Positions 47,285 through 56,890 of a stretch of 64,000 nucleotides of DNA are shown here, in pieces. The stretch is from Prochlorococcus sp. AG-355-O17. GTDB lineage: Bacteria > Cyanobacteriota > Cyanobacteriia > PCC-6307 > Cyanobiaceae. A model generated the notes under the pieces. That model had not been told where the DNA came from. It searched no databases and saw only the letters and a list, made by a program, of their open reading frames with translations. A program made the translations under genes and the position numbers. How positions within the stretch are numbered: position 1 is the first letter of the stretch; every line of letters starts with the position of its first letter. The stretch is taken from positions 1 to 64,000 of the forward strand of contig QCEK01000002.1 in NCBI GenBank assembly GCA_003280655.1, read 5' to 3'.

Positions 47285-49729
47285 TTAATTTCTCAATTTA
47301 GTGTTAAAACATTTTTCAACATTAGAAATGATATTTGAATGTATTGATGTAATGTCAGAGTCCAGTAATGTTTTATCTTTATCTCTATAAGATAATCTAA
47401 ATGTATAACTTATATGATCATCTCCAAATTTAGTATCTTCAAAAACATCAAGTAAATTTACATCCTCTAAGAGATTTTTTCCTGTTTTTCTTATTTGTGA
47501 TGTTATTTCGCTAATTAAAAATTTCTTACTGAAAACAAAATTTATATCCCTTTCCATTTTCGGAACAATTGGGTATTGCTTATATATTGGAATCCATTTA
47601 TTTTTTCTTGTACAAGCTCCTAAGAGGTTAGAAACATTTATGTAAAATAAATAAACTTTTTTTAATGACTTCTTTTCTAATATTAGTTTGGGATGTATTT
47701 CACCAAAATAACCTGCATCTTTGCCTTCAATAACTAATTTTGCTGTTCTTCCAGGATGAAGAAAATCAATTGAATCAGTAGGTTTATCATCAATTTTTAT
47801 GTTCAAGGATGATAAAGCCTCCTTTAACTTTCCTCTGGCCTGGAAATAATTAAGATCGTTATCTTTACCCGAATTTATCCATTTTCCAAATTTTTTATTT
47901 CCATAAATCGCACCATTCAGAACTTCTTCTTGAATGAACTCAGTTTTCTTTTGAAAAACATTTCCAATTTCAAATATATAACAACTTGCTTGTCCAGCTT
48001 TTATATTACGGTTCACTATCTCCAAATGTTCTTTCCAGATATTATCTCTAAGACAGCTTGTTTCTAATAACAAAGGATTAGATATCTTTATAAGTTTTTC
48101 ATCATCTTCAGGAACAAGAGAGTAGCTTAGTACCTCGTTAAAACCATTTTCTATAAAACCATTTTTTACTTTTCTCAATGCCATCTGTGCTGATGACAAT
48201 TTTCCAGGCTTAATTGGATTAGGAAGTTTTAAGTCGAATCTGTCATACCCTATTAATCTTGCTATTTCTTCAATTAAATCTATTTCTCTTGTTAAATCAT
48301 GAGATCTATTTGGAATTACTGCTACATCCCAGCCATATTCTTTGTTCTTTAAAGTACAACCTATGAGCGTTAATTTATCAACTATTTCATTATCAGATAA
48401 ATTTCTTTTTTCAAATTGATCGTTAATAATTAATGGACCCAGAATTTTATGTATTCGATTTCTCCGTAGTTTAATAAATATATCCTCATTACTTATTAAT
48501 TTTGAAGTATTGATGATTGGTGAATTAATAGAAAAATATTCTTCTAAAAGATTAATTGCCCTTGTTACTGCAATTATTGTATTTTTTGATGAAATCCCTT
48601 TTTCATACCTGCTACTAGATTCTGTTCTTATGCCAGCCGCCTTGGAAGATTTTCTGATAGTAACTGGATTAAAAACAGCGCCTTCAAGGTAAATAGATGA
48701 GGTAGTATTACTTACAGAAGTCTCTAAACCGCCTATAACCCCTGCAATAGCAACAGGTTTATCACAACAAGTAATAACTGTGATATTTTCATTTAAGTCA
48801 TATTCTTTACCATCTAAGCAAATAAGGCTTTCGTTATCCTTGCCTTTTCTTACAGATAAATCTTCTGGAGAAACTTCCTTTCCAATTAGGTTTGACAATT
48901 TATCTTTATCAAACGCATGCAAAGGTTGACCTTGTTCTAATAGAATATAATTTGTCAAATCAACTAGAAGATTAATAGATTTTATACCTGATTTCTCTAT
49001 ACGGTCTTTAAGCCAAATTGGGGATAATTTCTCCCCATTTACTCCATCAATGCAACTTATTGTATAAATGCAATTAGATTCTATAGCCTCTGGACAATGT
49101 TTAATTCCCTTAAGTAAATGAATATTGTATTTATTGTTTAATTCTGGAAAATTTAAGGTGGATTCTAAAAGGGCAGAAATTTCACGAGCTATACCTATAA
49201 CAGACATTCCATCAGGTCTATTAGCTGTAATGGCTAAATCATATATAAAATCATTTAATTGAAGCAAGTCAGAACCTGGAGTGCCCAATTCATGTTTTAG
49301 GGCCAAATCTTCATCAATGATCTCTATCCCTTCGCTATAGTCCTCTAAACCCAGTTCCTGCAGTGAACATATCATTCCTTCACTCATGATACCTCTAATT
49401 TCACTTCTTTTAATAGTTAAATCAACTGCATTTAATTTCGCGCCGACAGTGGCAACATAAACATAAATATTTGGTTTAATATTGCGCGCACCACAGATAA
49501 TTTGTAAATTCTTTGAATTACCAATATCGACTTGGCAAATTGAAAGCTTGTCAGATCCTTCGTGTTTTAAAACAGATAATACCTTTCCTAAAACAACACC
49601 ATTTACATTTTTTGAACAATCTTCTAATGATTCAACCTCAAATCCACCAATAGATAATTTCTCAGAGAGATCTTCAGGAGTAGAAGTAATTTCTACTAAA
49701 TTTTTCAACCAATTTTGAGAAACTTTCAT
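47285..49729 (-). CDS. pheT: Phenylalanyl-tRNA synthetase beta subunit
   Basis: The 814-residue beta chain of the heterotetrameric synthetase. The N-terminal OB/tRNA-binding domain (GGFEVESLED; VLKHEGSDKLSICQVDIG), B1-B4 editing region (LAITANRPDGMSVIGIAREI; GGLETSVSN), B5 (VAVIPNRSHDLTREIDLIEEIARLIGYD split in two segments here) and the C-terminal ferredoxin-fold anticodon domain (YPIVPKMERDINFVF) are all present. Length normal. Divergent from rpmG. Confidence 0.96.
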   Translation of the reverse strand: MKVSQNWLKNLVEITSTPEDLSEKLSIGGFEVESLEDCSKNVNGVVLGKVLSVLKHEGSDKLSICQVDIGNSKNLQIICGARNIKPNIYVYVATVGAKLNAVDLTIKRSEIRGIMSEGMICSLQELGLEDYSEGIEIIDEDLALKHELGTPGSDLLQLNDFIYDLAITANRPDGMSVIGIAREISALLESTLNFPELNNKYNIHLLKGIKHCPEAIESNCIYTISCIDGVNGEKLSPIWLKDRIEKSGIKSINLLVDLTNYILLEQGQPLHAFDKDKLSNLIGKEVSPEDLSVRKGKDNESLICLDGKEYDLNENITVITCCDKPVAIAGVIGGLETSVSNTTSSIYLEGAVFNPVTIRKSSKAAGIRTESSSRYEKGISSKNTIIAVTRAINLLEEYFSINSPIINTSKLISNEDIFIKLRRNRIHKILGPLIINDQFEKRNLSDNEIVDKLTLIGCTLKNKEYGWDVAVIPNRSHDLTREIDLIEEIARLIGYDRFDLKLPNPIKPGKLSSAQMALRKVKNGFIENGFNEVLSYSLVPEDDEKLIKISNPLLLETSCLRDNIWKEHLEIVNRNIKAGQASCYIFEIGNVFQKKTEFIQEEVLNGAIYGNKKFGKWINSGKDNDLNYFQARGKLKEALSSLNIKIDDKPTDSIDFLHPGRTAKLVIEGKDAGYFGEIHPKLILEKKSLKKVYLFYINVSNLLGACTRKNKWIPIYKQYPIVPKMERDINFVFSKKFLISEITSQIRKTGKNLLEDVNLLDVFEDTKFGDDHISYTFRLSYRDKDKTLLDSDITSIHSNIISNVEKCFNTKLRN

Positions 49730-49830
49730 ATATATTTTTTAATCAATGATGATAAAAGAAATAAGTATATCTTCAAAATAGTTTGTTAAAGATGTACAAT
49801 AGAAAATTATACAATAAAGTATTAATTAAA

Positions 49831-50025
49831 ATGGCTAAAAAAGGGACAAGAGTTGTAGTGACCCTGGAATGTACTGAAGCTAGGACAAGCACAGATCCTA
49901 AGAGATCAAATGGTGTCTCAAGATATACTACTGAAAAGAATCGTAGAAATACAACAGAAAGATTAGAACTAAAAAAGTTTAATCCTCATTTAAACAGAAT
50001 GACAATTCACAAAGAAATTAAGTAA
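49831..50025 (+). CDS. rpmG: Ribosomal protein bL33
   Basis: A 64-residue basic large-subunit protein starting [20 protein letters not shown], with [20 protein letters not shown] and a C-terminal HKEIK, all typical L33. A longer frame from 49783 exists but the added 16 residues do not belong to the family, so the ATG at 49831 is chosen. Followed 17 bp later by rpsR. Confidence 0.95.
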   Translation: MAKKGTRVVVTLECTEARTSTDPKRSNGVSRYTTEKNRRNTTERLELKKFNPHLNRMTIHKEIK

Positions 50026-50042
50026 TCAAATCAAATTTAATC

Positions 50043-50264
50043 ATGCCTAACTCAATTTTCAAAAAACAATTATCACCTATCAAACCAGGAGATCCTATTG
50101 ACTATAAGGATGTAGAACTACTAAAAAAATTCATAACTGAGAGGGGCAAAATCCTACCAAGAAGAATGACAGGTTTAACCTCTAAGCAACAAAGAGATCT
50201 CACATTAGCTGTTAAGAGAGCCAGAATTGTAGCTCTTTTACCCTTTGTAAATCCTGAAGGATAA
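50043..50264 (+). CDS. rpsR: Ribosomal protein bS18
   Basis: A 73-residue small-subunit protein. [23 protein letters not shown] and [26 protein letters not shown] match S18 exactly in order. In the usual cyanobacterial arrangement it follows rpmG, as here, and precedes an RNase II-like gene. Confidence 0.96.
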   Translation: MPNSIFKKQLSPIKPGDPIDYKDVELLKKFITERGKILPRRMTGLTSKQQRDLTLAVKRARIVALLPFVNPEG

Positions 50265-50309
50265 TTTCATATTGAATATAGTTTGCACTATAATTAATAT
50301 TTCAAATAT

Positions 50310-51494
50310 TTGAAAGATTTAACTGATTTAAAAACATATATTATTGACTCTGATGATCCACATGAGGTTGATGACGCTGTTTCATTAGAAATAAAAGAAG
50401 GAAATAAAAAAAATTTATGGATACATATTAGTAATCCATGCAAACTCTTTTTGCATGACTCTAATGTTGATTTAAATGCAAGAAAGAGAAATAGCAGTTT
50501 ATATTTAATTGATCAATATGTCCCAATGCTTCCTAAAGATATTATTGAAAAGGCAAATCTAGCTCAAAATAAAGTTTCAGAAACTATTAGTGCAGCAATA
50601 GAATTCAATGACGATGGATCAATAAATAAATATGAAATAACTGAAGCAATAATAAAACCAAAATATCAATTAACATATGAAGATGCAAATGAAATATTAG
50701 AAATAGAACCCAAAGAAGAAATAGAATTAATTGAGATTAAAAAATTATTAGAAAAAAGTATTAACTTTAGAAAGAAACAAGGAGCAATTATTTTTGAAAG
50801 TCCTAATAATAAAATTAAATTATATAAGGATAAGATTATACTAACTAAATTAGAGAAAACAATATCACAAATTATAATTGCAGAATCAATGATACTAATG
50901 GGTTATGTAACAAGTTTATTTATAAATAAATATGATTTAGCGGCTGCATTTAGGATTCAAAAAATAAACTGCAATCCATCTGAAATACTCAATAGATATA
51001 ATGATAGTGATATTAAATATATAATACTAAAACAATATATGGGAAGAAGTTACATAACTACTAAGCCAGGAGTCCATGAGTCATTAGGCCTTAAAATGTA
51101 TGTACAATGTACATCACCACTACGAAGATATCTTGATTTGATTATACAAAGACAAATCTATAACAAAATTAATAATTACGAAGTTCTTAGTAAAGATTCA
51201 GTTTGTAAGATTATTGATTATTCAAAAAATAGACAATCTGAAAATAATAATATTTTTAAAAATGATAAATTTAAGTATTTAAAATTATTTTTTAAGAATG
51301 AAAAAAAAGCTTTTTATAAAATTATATTCGTTAAGTGGATTAATCATAAAAAAAATATTGCTTTGGTTTATTTTCCAGATTATTCACTAGAAATACTTAT
51401 TACTCTTTTTGTATCAATAGAAATATACAGTAATAAAATATATAAAGTTAAATATATTATAAATGATACTAATTTTTTAGAATTTATTTATTAA
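50310..51494 (+). CDS. Short RNase II/R (RNB domain) exoribonuclease-like protein
   Basis: A 394-residue protein consisting mostly of one RNB catalytic domain. The metal-binding aspartates are in YIIDSDDPHEVDDAVSLE (about residues 9-26) and the catalytic arginine motif in CTSPLRRYLDLIIQRQI (about 266-282). N-terminal cold-shock domains of RNase II/R are absent, and the C-terminal S1 region is weak or degenerate. It should hydrolyse RNA 3' to 5' if active. TTG start at 50310, 46 bp after rpsR; probably co-transcribed with the two ribosomal protein genes. Confidence 0.82.
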   Translation: MKDLTDLKTYIIDSDDPHEVDDAVSLEIKEGNKKNLWIHISNPCKLFLHDSNVDLNARKRNSSLYLIDQYVPMLPKDIIEKANLAQNKVSETISAAIEFNDDGSINKYEITEAIIKPKYQLTYEDANEILEIEPKEEIELIEIKKLLEKSINFRKKQGAIIFESPNNKIKLYKDKIILTKLEKTISQIIIAESMILMGYVTSLFINKYDLAAAFRIQKINCNPSEILNRYNDSDIKYIILKQYMGRSYITTKPGVHESLGLKMYVQCTSPLRRYLDLIIQRQIYNKINNYEVLSKDSVCKIIDYSKNRQSENNNIFKNDKFKYLKLFFKNEKKAFYKIIFVKWINHKKNIALVYFPDYSLEILITLFVSIEIYSNKIYKVKYIINDTNFLEFIY

Positions 51495-51562
51495 TAAGAT
51501 AATCAATATAATGGGTTGTTATTAGTTTAAAAAATATCTGTTAGTATAAATAAAAAAGCTTT

Positions 51563-53107
51563 ATGACTTTTGTCATTACGACACCTTTATACTATGTTAA
51601 TGATAAACCTCATTTAGGAAGTGTATATACAACAATAATTTGTGACTCAATAGCTAGGTATAAAAGGCTTGCAGGTAAAGAAGTTATGTTCATCACTGGT
51701 GTTGATGAACATGGTTTAAAAATACAAAGAACAGCTAATGAAAAGGGTATTTCTCCAAAATCACATTGTGATGAGATATCAGAAGTCTTTAATAATAATT
51801 GGAAAGATTGGAATATATCCTTTGACAAATTTATAAGAACAAGCTCAAAAAAACATGAATTTGTTGTTAATGAATTTTATGGAAGAGTAAAAGCATCAGA
51901 TGATATCTATATGGGTGTTCAAAAAGGTTGGTATTGTGTTGGTTGCGAAGAATTTAAAGATAATCCAGAAAATTCATCAACATACAAGTGTCCAATACAT
52001 CAAAAAAATCTAGAATGGAAAAATGAAGAGAATCTCTTTTTTAGGCTTTCAAAATATCAAAAAGAAATCGAGAAAATAATCAACGAACCATCTTTTATAG
52101 AGCCAATAGAAAGAAAGAATGAAATTATAAATTTTGTTTCTAGAGGTTTAAAGGATTTTTCAATTTCAAGAACAAATGTTACATGGGGAATTCCAGTCCC
52201 TGGTTACGATAACCATACCTTTTATGTATGGTTTGATGCTTTACTTGGATATGTAAGTGCCATTAGTTCTGATGCGAAAGAACATTCATTGGAAAAATCA
52301 ATTACTGGAGGATGGCCAGCTGATGTTCATTTAATTGGTAAGGATATTCTGAGATTCCATGCTGTATATTGGCCTGCAATGCTCATTTCTGCCAAAATGA
52401 AAGTTCCTAAGAAGGTTTTTGGGCACGGATTTCTTACAAGAGAGGGGCAAAAAATGGGTAAAAGCTTAGGAAATGTACTCGACCCTGATTTATTGCTTAC
52501 AAAATATGGAAATGATCCTGTAAGGTGGTACCTCATTAAAGACATATCATTAGGAAATGATGGTGATTTTCAAGATAAAAGATTTGTTGACATCATCAAT
52601 AATGACTTAGCTAATACAATTGGTAATTTATTAAATAGAACTTCATCTATGTCGAGAAAATGGTTTGATAATAAAGTGCCAAATAATGAAAAAATTTCAA
52701 ATGAAAATAAATTAGAGAATTATGCCAAAATTGCAGTTGAAAACTATATTTATAACTTTGATAACTACAAATTAGATTTAGCAGCTAATGAAGTACTTAG
52801 CCTAGCAATAAATACAAATTTGTATTTGAATGATAATCAGCCATGGGTGCTAATAAAAGAAAAGGATAATCTACCTCTAGTTAAAGAAATTATTTATAAC
52901 GTTTTAGAAAGTACCAGAATAATAGGATTATTATTACTACCTTTATTGCCCGAATTATCTATAAAAATTAATGAACAACTTGGCTCTATATACAGAGAAG
53001 AAATTTCTTGGGAAAAACAATTAATTTGGGGATTATTAGTTAGCAACTCAAGTCTTCCTAAACCCACTCCAATCATAAATAAACTTGAGTATGAGCAAAA
53101 ATTATAG
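51563..53107 (+). CDS. metG: Methionyl-tRNA synthetase
   Basis: Class I synthetase of 514 residues, the short form without a C-terminal tRNA-binding extension. HIGH appears as PLYYVNDKPHLGSVYT (about 8-23), a zinc knuckle as YCVGCEEFKDN with a downstream CPIHQ, and KMSKS as KMGKSLGNVLDPD (about 298-310). Its end overlaps the lptC start by 17 bases. Confidence 0.96.
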   Translation: MTFVITTPLYYVNDKPHLGSVYTTIICDSIARYKRLAGKEVMFITGVDEHGLKIQRTANEKGISPKSHCDEISEVFNNNWKDWNISFDKFIRTSSKKHEFVVNEFYGRVKASDDIYMGVQKGWYCVGCEEFKDNPENSSTYKCPIHQKNLEWKNEENLFFRLSKYQKEIEKIINEPSFIEPIERKNEIINFVSRGLKDFSISRTNVTWGIPVPGYDNHTFYVWFDALLGYVSAISSDAKEHSLEKSITGGWPADVHLIGKDILRFHAVYWPAMLISAKMKVPKKVFGHGFLTREGQKMGKSLGNVLDPDLLLTKYGNDPVRWYLIKDISLGNDGDFQDKRFVDIINNDLANTIGNLLNRTSSMSRKWFDNKVPNNEKISNENKLENYAKIAVENYIYNFDNYKLDLAANEVLSLAINTNLYLNDNQPWVLIKEKDNLPLVKEIIYNVLESTRIIGLLLLPLLPELSIKINEQLGSIYREEISWEKQLIWGLLVSNSSLPKPTPIINKLEYEQKL

Positions 53108-53714
53108 ATTAATAATTTTCCTTACATTATTTATGCTTGGTTGCGCTCCAATTGTAATTGATGAAAATAAAGTTATACAAAAAATAGACAGTTTAGATAT
53201 GACGATATTCTCTAAAAGTGGAGATAAAATATATTCTATTACAAGTCCAAATTCTAGTTATAACAATATTGAATTAAAATTCGAAATAAAAAAACCTATT
53301 ATTAAAATTCTTAATGGGAAAGAAACTAAATATATTATTAGTTCAGAAGAATCTACATTATCAGACAATAATAAACTCTTGAAATTGAAAGGGAATGTTA
53401 AATTAAAAACTTTAAAAAATAATGAGGATATTTTAAATGCTGATAATTTTATTTGGAATATAGAAAATACTAACTATCTATTAGAGGGAAATATAAGATT
53501 TGAAAATCAAAATATCATCTTAAATTCAGGAAAAGCCATATTGGGTTCAGATAACATAATTGAATTTTTCAATCCAGTAAAATATATAATTAAAGATGAA
53601 AATAAAGAAAATAAATATGAAATAAACTCAGAAAATGCTTTCTATAATTTAAATACTGAATCAGTAAGCTTTGAAGCAAAAGATAAAAGAGTTAAATCAA
53701 TAATATATTTTTAA
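53091..53714 (+). CDS. lptC: LptC-like LPS export protein (lipoprotein-type leader)
   Basis: About 207 residues. The leader NYRLIIFLTLFMLGC ends in a lipobox-like LGC, so it is probably a lipoprotein facing the periplasm. The rest is beta-rich, in the arrangement of LptC/OstA-like domains (SLDMTIFSKSGDKIYSITSPNS; KLKGNVKLKTLKNNEDILNADNFIWN), which bridge the inner-membrane LptBFG to the LPS transport chain. I start at the ATG at 53091; a TTG at 53085 in the same frame is an alternative. Overlaps metG and converges with the CCB-like gene by four bases. Confidence 0.82.
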   Translation: MSKNYRLIIFLTLFMLGCAPIVIDENKVIQKIDSLDMTIFSKSGDKIYSITSPNSSYNNIELKFEIKKPIIKILNGKETKYIISSEESTLSDNNKLLKLKGNVKLKTLKNNEDILNADNFIWNIENTNYLLEGNIRFENQNIILNSGKAILGSDNIIEFFNPVKYIIKDENKENKYEINSENAFYNLNTESVSFEAKDKRVKSIIYF

Positions 53715-54373
53715 ATTTTATTTTTTGAGAAAATATTATTAATTTTTTTGGACCAGTTATTAATCCATTTTTCATCAGACTTCGTAAAACACTTAGCACT
53801 CCAGCCTCCTATCAATATGAAAGCCTTATTATTTATAGGTACAACTAAAATAGATGGGATTTCAGCGCAAAAATTATAAAATTCATCTCTTCCAGGATAA
53901 AATTTAGTGTTTGCCAATGATATTAATTTCATATCTTTAATAGATCTCAGACAAGTTTCCCCAGGTTTAAAATCATTACTTGAATTGATACCCCTCCTCA
54001 ATATATTAACGCCATCATTGTGGATTAATATTGCTGCTGCTGCTGTAGAAGTTAATATCGCTTCAGAACCCCATGCAAGTTCATCAATAACTTCATCCGG
54101 CATGTTTTTATCGAAGAGAAACATATTTTCTCCTTTTAAAACAGCTTTCTCACCAGCTATAGGTTGGAATTGTTTAAATAAAAAACCTATCAAAATAACA
54201 ATTAACGAAGCTATTGCAGCTAACACTTGTGCTCTTTCAAGCTCAGGAGTGATTGTTTCAATTGAAATGAAATTTGCTATTTGAAAAATAAAGAGTATTA
54301 CACCGACTGATATTAATGATTTCCCATTGAATCCCATATTTTTAAATATGTTATTTCTAATTAAATTATGCAA
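53711..54373 (-). CDS. CCB-type cofactor assembly of complex C protein
   Basis: A 220-residue membrane protein. Two N-terminal helices (about 17-38 and 48-66) are followed by a soluble domain with FKQFQPIAGEKAVLKGENMF and VIDELAWGSEAILTSTAAAAILIH. This is the pattern of the CCB2/CCB4 proteins, which help attach heme c-i to cytochrome b6 in the b6f complex. In plants and algae there are two paralogues; which this corresponds to is not decided. Convergent with lptC. Confidence 0.78.
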   Translation of the reverse strand: MHNLIRNNIFKNMGFNGKSLISVGVILFIFQIANFISIETITPELERAQVLAAIASLIVILIGFLFKQFQPIAGEKAVLKGENMFLFDKNMPDEVIDELAWGSEAILTSTAAAAILIHNDGVNILRRGINSSNDFKPGETCLRSIKDMKLISLANTKFYPGRDEFYNFCAEIPSILVVPINNKAFILIGGWSAKCFTKSDEKWINNWSKKINNIFSKNKI

Positions 54374-54449
54374 ATATTATATTGTTTAGTAGATTTAAAA
54401 TTACTCAAACATATGGTTTTTAATATATAATTAACCAAAACCTTTCAAA

Positions 54450-54761
54450 ATGAACCTAAACATCAATAAATATATACTTTCCCTTGTCTTTACTGGCTTT
54501 ATTTTTATTCTTATCCCTTCGACTACATACGCAAATGAAATTAATACTATAAATAAATATTTTGGCATTACTCAACAGAAGACTGTCATAAATTACGAAA
54601 AAAGTCAGCCCTCATCTATTGACAACCCTGTAGTGGATCCAAATTTTAACACTATGAGAACAAAAAATACTGAGAGTTCAACTGCTACTTATATAGTTGT
54701 AGGTTTGTTAATTGCTGCCACAATTATTCCTCTAGCAACATGGTGGTATTTCTCTAAATAA
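54450..54761 (+). CDS. Hypothetical exported/anchored protein
   Basis: A 103-residue protein. Residues 9-28 form a signal peptide ending PSTTYA, then a soluble stretch with NKYFGITQQKTVINYEKSQP, then a C-terminal membrane helix (YIVVGLLIAATIIPLATWWYF). This gives a small periplasmic or lumenal domain tethered by the C-terminus. No family recognised. The cobU ATG follows 10 bp later, so the two are probably co-transcribed. Confidence 0.65.
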   Translation: MNLNINKYILSLVFTGFIFILIPSTTYANEINTINKYFGITQQKTVINYEKSQPSSIDNPVVDPNFNTMRTKNTESSTATYIVVGLLIAATIIPLATWWYFSK

Positions 54762-54771
54762 TAGAGAATTT

Positions 54772-55332
54772 ATGAATCCCAAGGTTTTAAATATTAGTGA
54801 ATATTCATCTCATATAGTTTTTATTACAGGGGGGACAAAGAGTGGGAAAAGTGAATTCGCGGAGCATCTTGCGAAGGAGGTAAAAAAATTATTATACGTT
54901 GCCTTATCTGAAAACAATTTGGATGATAAAGAATGGCAAGATAAAATTAATTTACATCGAAAAAGAAGACCAAAAGATTGGAAATTAATAGAAACGACAG
55001 ATCTATTAAATACATTAAGGAATGAAGAAGGTCCATTATTAATAGATTCTATTGGGGGATTCGTTATGAAAAGTATTGGAGAGGAACAAAATGAATGGTC
55101 AACAAAAATGAATTCACTTATAAGTCTCTTAATGAAAAGAAAAAGCATAACAATTATTGTTGGAGAACAAGTAGGTTGGAGTTTGGTCTCTGAATATAAA
55201 ATTGGTAATACATATATTGAGAGAATCGGCGAACTTCAAAAGAGAATAACCAAAATATCAAAAGATAATTGGCTGGCCATAAACGGCAGAGCAATCAAAA
55301 TAGATGAAATAAGTATTGAAATACCTACTTAA
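54772..55332 (+). CDS. cobU: Adenosylcobinamide kinase / guanylyltransferase
   Basis: Phosphorylates and guanylylates adenosylcobinamide late in cobalamin synthesis. The P-loop GGTKSGKSEFAEHLAKE is near residues 20-36; HRKRRPKDWKLIET (about 63-76) and LLIDSIGGFV follow. The conserved NEVG-type motif reads GEQVGWSLV here. 186 residues, normal. Fits with cobN at 35-39 kb. trmL begins 2 bp after its stop. Confidence 0.92.
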   Translation: MNPKVLNISEYSSHIVFITGGTKSGKSEFAEHLAKEVKKLLYVALSENNLDDKEWQDKINLHRKRRPKDWKLIETTDLLNTLRNEEGPLLIDSIGGFVMKSIGEEQNEWSTKMNSLISLLMKRKSITIIVGEQVGWSLVSEYKIGNTYIERIGELQKRITKISKDNWLAINGRAIKIDEISIEIPT

Positions 55333-55334
55333 AA

Positions 55335-55817
55335 TTGGAAGTCGCTCTTTTTGAACCTAGAATCCCACAAAATACTGGTAATATTGCCAGATCATGTGCT
55401 GCATTTAATATACCTTTAAATCTTATAGAGCCCTTGGGCTTTAAACTAGAAGATAAATATTTAAAAAGAGCAGGTTTAGACTATTGGCCTTTAGTTACTG
55501 TTAATCAGTATGAGAGTTTTGAAAAATTTTTAGAGTCAAAATCAACAAAAAGAATAATATCTTTTAGTAAAAAAAATGGATTATATTTGAAGGATTTTAA
55601 ATTTAAGCAAGATGACATTTTGCTATTTGGGAGAGAAGATTTAGGATTACCCGATACCATTATTGATAAAAGCGACTTTTTAATATCAATATTTATGCCG
55701 AATTTACAGACTGGAAACAATGATCAAAAAGGTGTTAGAAGTCTAAACCTTTCTGTAGCATGCGGGATTGCTATATATGAGGCCCACAAACAAATAAATT
55801 TTCAAAATGGTAATTAA
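55335..55817 (+). CDS. trmL: tRNA (cytidine/uridine(34)-2'-O)-methyltransferase
   Basis: SPOUT-family enzyme methylating the wobble ribose of tRNA-Leu. ALFEPRIPQNTGNIARSCAAF (about 4-24), LFGREDLGLP (about 98-107) and SLNLSVACGIAIYEAHKQ near the C-terminus are the three SPOUT motifs of the TrmL/YibK type. 160 residues. TTG start at 55335, two bases after the cobU stop. A tRNA-Met gene follows. Confidence 0.9.
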   Translation: MEVALFEPRIPQNTGNIARSCAAFNIPLNLIEPLGFKLEDKYLKRAGLDYWPLVTVNQYESFEKFLESKSTKRIISFSKKNGLYLKDFKFKQDDILLFGREDLGLPDTIIDKSDFLISIFMPNLQTGNNDQKGVRSLNLSVACGIAIYEAHKQINFQNGN

Positions 55818-55846
55818 GTACAATCAATGCCTTACAATATTCCCAT

Positions 55847-55920
<74 letters not shown>

Positions 55921-55987
55921 TTTTCAATACTTTTCAATTGAAGAACATAGGTGAAATTTTAATTTAATTAAACTATTAAAGACAATA

Positions 55988-56275
55988 ATGGTTAATTCAC
56001 TCGGCATAGTCTTAGATCCAAAAAAATCTAAAGCAAAATATCCAGAAGCAAGAGTTATAGTTCTTGATGACAATTTTAATACTTTTCAGCATGTTGCAAA
56101 TTGTCTTCTAACAATAATCCCAAGCATAAGTGAACAAAGGGCATGGGATCTAACCTTTAAAGTTGACAAGACAGGATCTGCAGAGGTGTGGAGAGGTAAT
56201 CTTGAACAAGCAGAGCTATATCATGAGCAACTATTCAGCAAAGGATTAACAATGGCTCCAATTGAGAAAACATAA
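55988..56275 (+). CDS. clpS: ATP-dependent Clp protease adaptor ClpS
   Basis: A 95-residue N-recognin that delivers N-degron substrates to ClpAP/ClpCP. YPEARVIVLDDNFNTFQHVANCLLTIIP (in parts) gives the conserved DD(N)FNTF ligand-binding pocket around residues 28-36, then WDLTFKVDKTGSAEVWRGNLEQAELYHEQL, which is the standard ClpS core. Cyanobacteria often have two paralogues; sequence alone does not say which. Followed 11 bp later by the DUF1651 gene. Confidence 0.88.
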   Translation: MVNSLGIVLDPKKSKAKYPEARVIVLDDNFNTFQHVANCLLTIIPSISEQRAWDLTFKVDKTGSAEVWRGNLEQAELYHEQLFSKGLTMAPIEKT

Positions 56276-56286
56276 AATAAGTAAGA

Positions 56287-56538
56287 TTGACAGAAAATTA
56301 TTGGCTTATAAATTCGAATCGTTCAAGAGTTAAAAGGTTTTCAAAGAATAATCAAAATAAAGATAAATTTTTTGAATATATGTTTATTGACTCTGGCAGA
56401 ATTCTTGGTGTTTTAGGAAAAGAACCACCTCTTATGACAACCAGAGAAGAACTTAAAGTTGATAAAGCTAGAGATGAATGGAGAAAGTTAATCGCTCATG
56501 GTTGGAGGAGAACCAAACCAGTTTGGGAAGACTATTAG
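56287..56538 (+). CDS. DUF1651 family protein
   Basis: An 83-residue protein of a family confined to Prochlorococcus and marine Synechococcus. Recognisable layout: YWLINSNRSRVKRF at the N-terminus, MFIDSGRILGVLGKEPPLMTTREEL in the middle and EWRKLIAHGWRRTKPVWEDY at the C-terminus. Function unknown. TTG start at 56287. Confidence 0.75.
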   Translation: MTENYWLINSNRSRVKRFSKNNQNKDKFFEYMFIDSGRILGVLGKEPPLMTTREELKVDKARDEWRKLIAHGWRRTKPVWEDY

Positions 56539-56666
56539 TATCCAATATTGTTAATAGGATTAGTTATGTAAATTATGAGATTTAGGACGTAGTTAGCGGG
56601 TAAATTTAATGGCTTCAAAAGTAACAAAGCCATTCCTTGAGTCACATTAAATTCTTTATTTTTCAT
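56535..56666 (-). CDS. Possible small hypothetical protein, 43 residues
   Basis: Hand-translated minus-strand frame starting MKNKEFNVTQGMALLLLKP and ending in NPINNIGY. It has a mixed hydrophobic composition with a potential membrane-associated segment. The stop overlaps the DUF1651 stop by four bases on the opposite strand. There is no clear ribosome-binding site. The hairpin AATGGCTT...AAGCCATT (56609-56635) lies within it, so the region may instead carry an RNA element. Confidence 0.3.
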   Translation of the reverse strand: MKNKEFNVTQGMALLLLKPLNLPANYVLNLIIYITNPINNIGY

Positions 56667-56890
56667 AAAAAAATAAAAGTCTCATTTTAATTATAAAAAG
56701 ACTGTCAAATACAAACTAAAAATAATGAATAAAAGATACATAAGCATTTATTGATTAAGGATTTTCAAGATATCTAATATCTAAAACTTATTTTAAAAAA
56801 ATATAGATTTAGGGTTACTTGTTTTTTTGAACAAAAAAATCTACGTTATAATTTAATAATCCTTACTGTTTATTACTTAATAAATAGCCA
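56667..56890. other. Gene-free AT-rich stretch
   Basis: About 220 bp between the possible 43-residue frame and the 49-residue gene. I see no reading frame worth naming; AAAGTCTC and AAAGACT units near 56688 and 56697 may form a weak hairpin. A promoter for the downstream gene is expected near 56845-56870 (AT-rich, TTATAATTTAAT). Confidence 0.4.

Noticed and set aside
47285-49729. Transfer of pheT or other long genes from outside
   Set aside because: AT content and codon use look like those of neighbours; nothing suggests foreign origin.
49783-49830. N-terminal extension of rpmG
   Set aside because: L33 proteins start MAKKGTR; the extra 16 residues have no family counterpart.
56609-56635. 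AATGGCTT...AAGCCATT hairpin as a terminator for DUF1651
   Set aside because: No T run follows on either strand and the stem is only eight pairs; left as a note within the small-frame entry.
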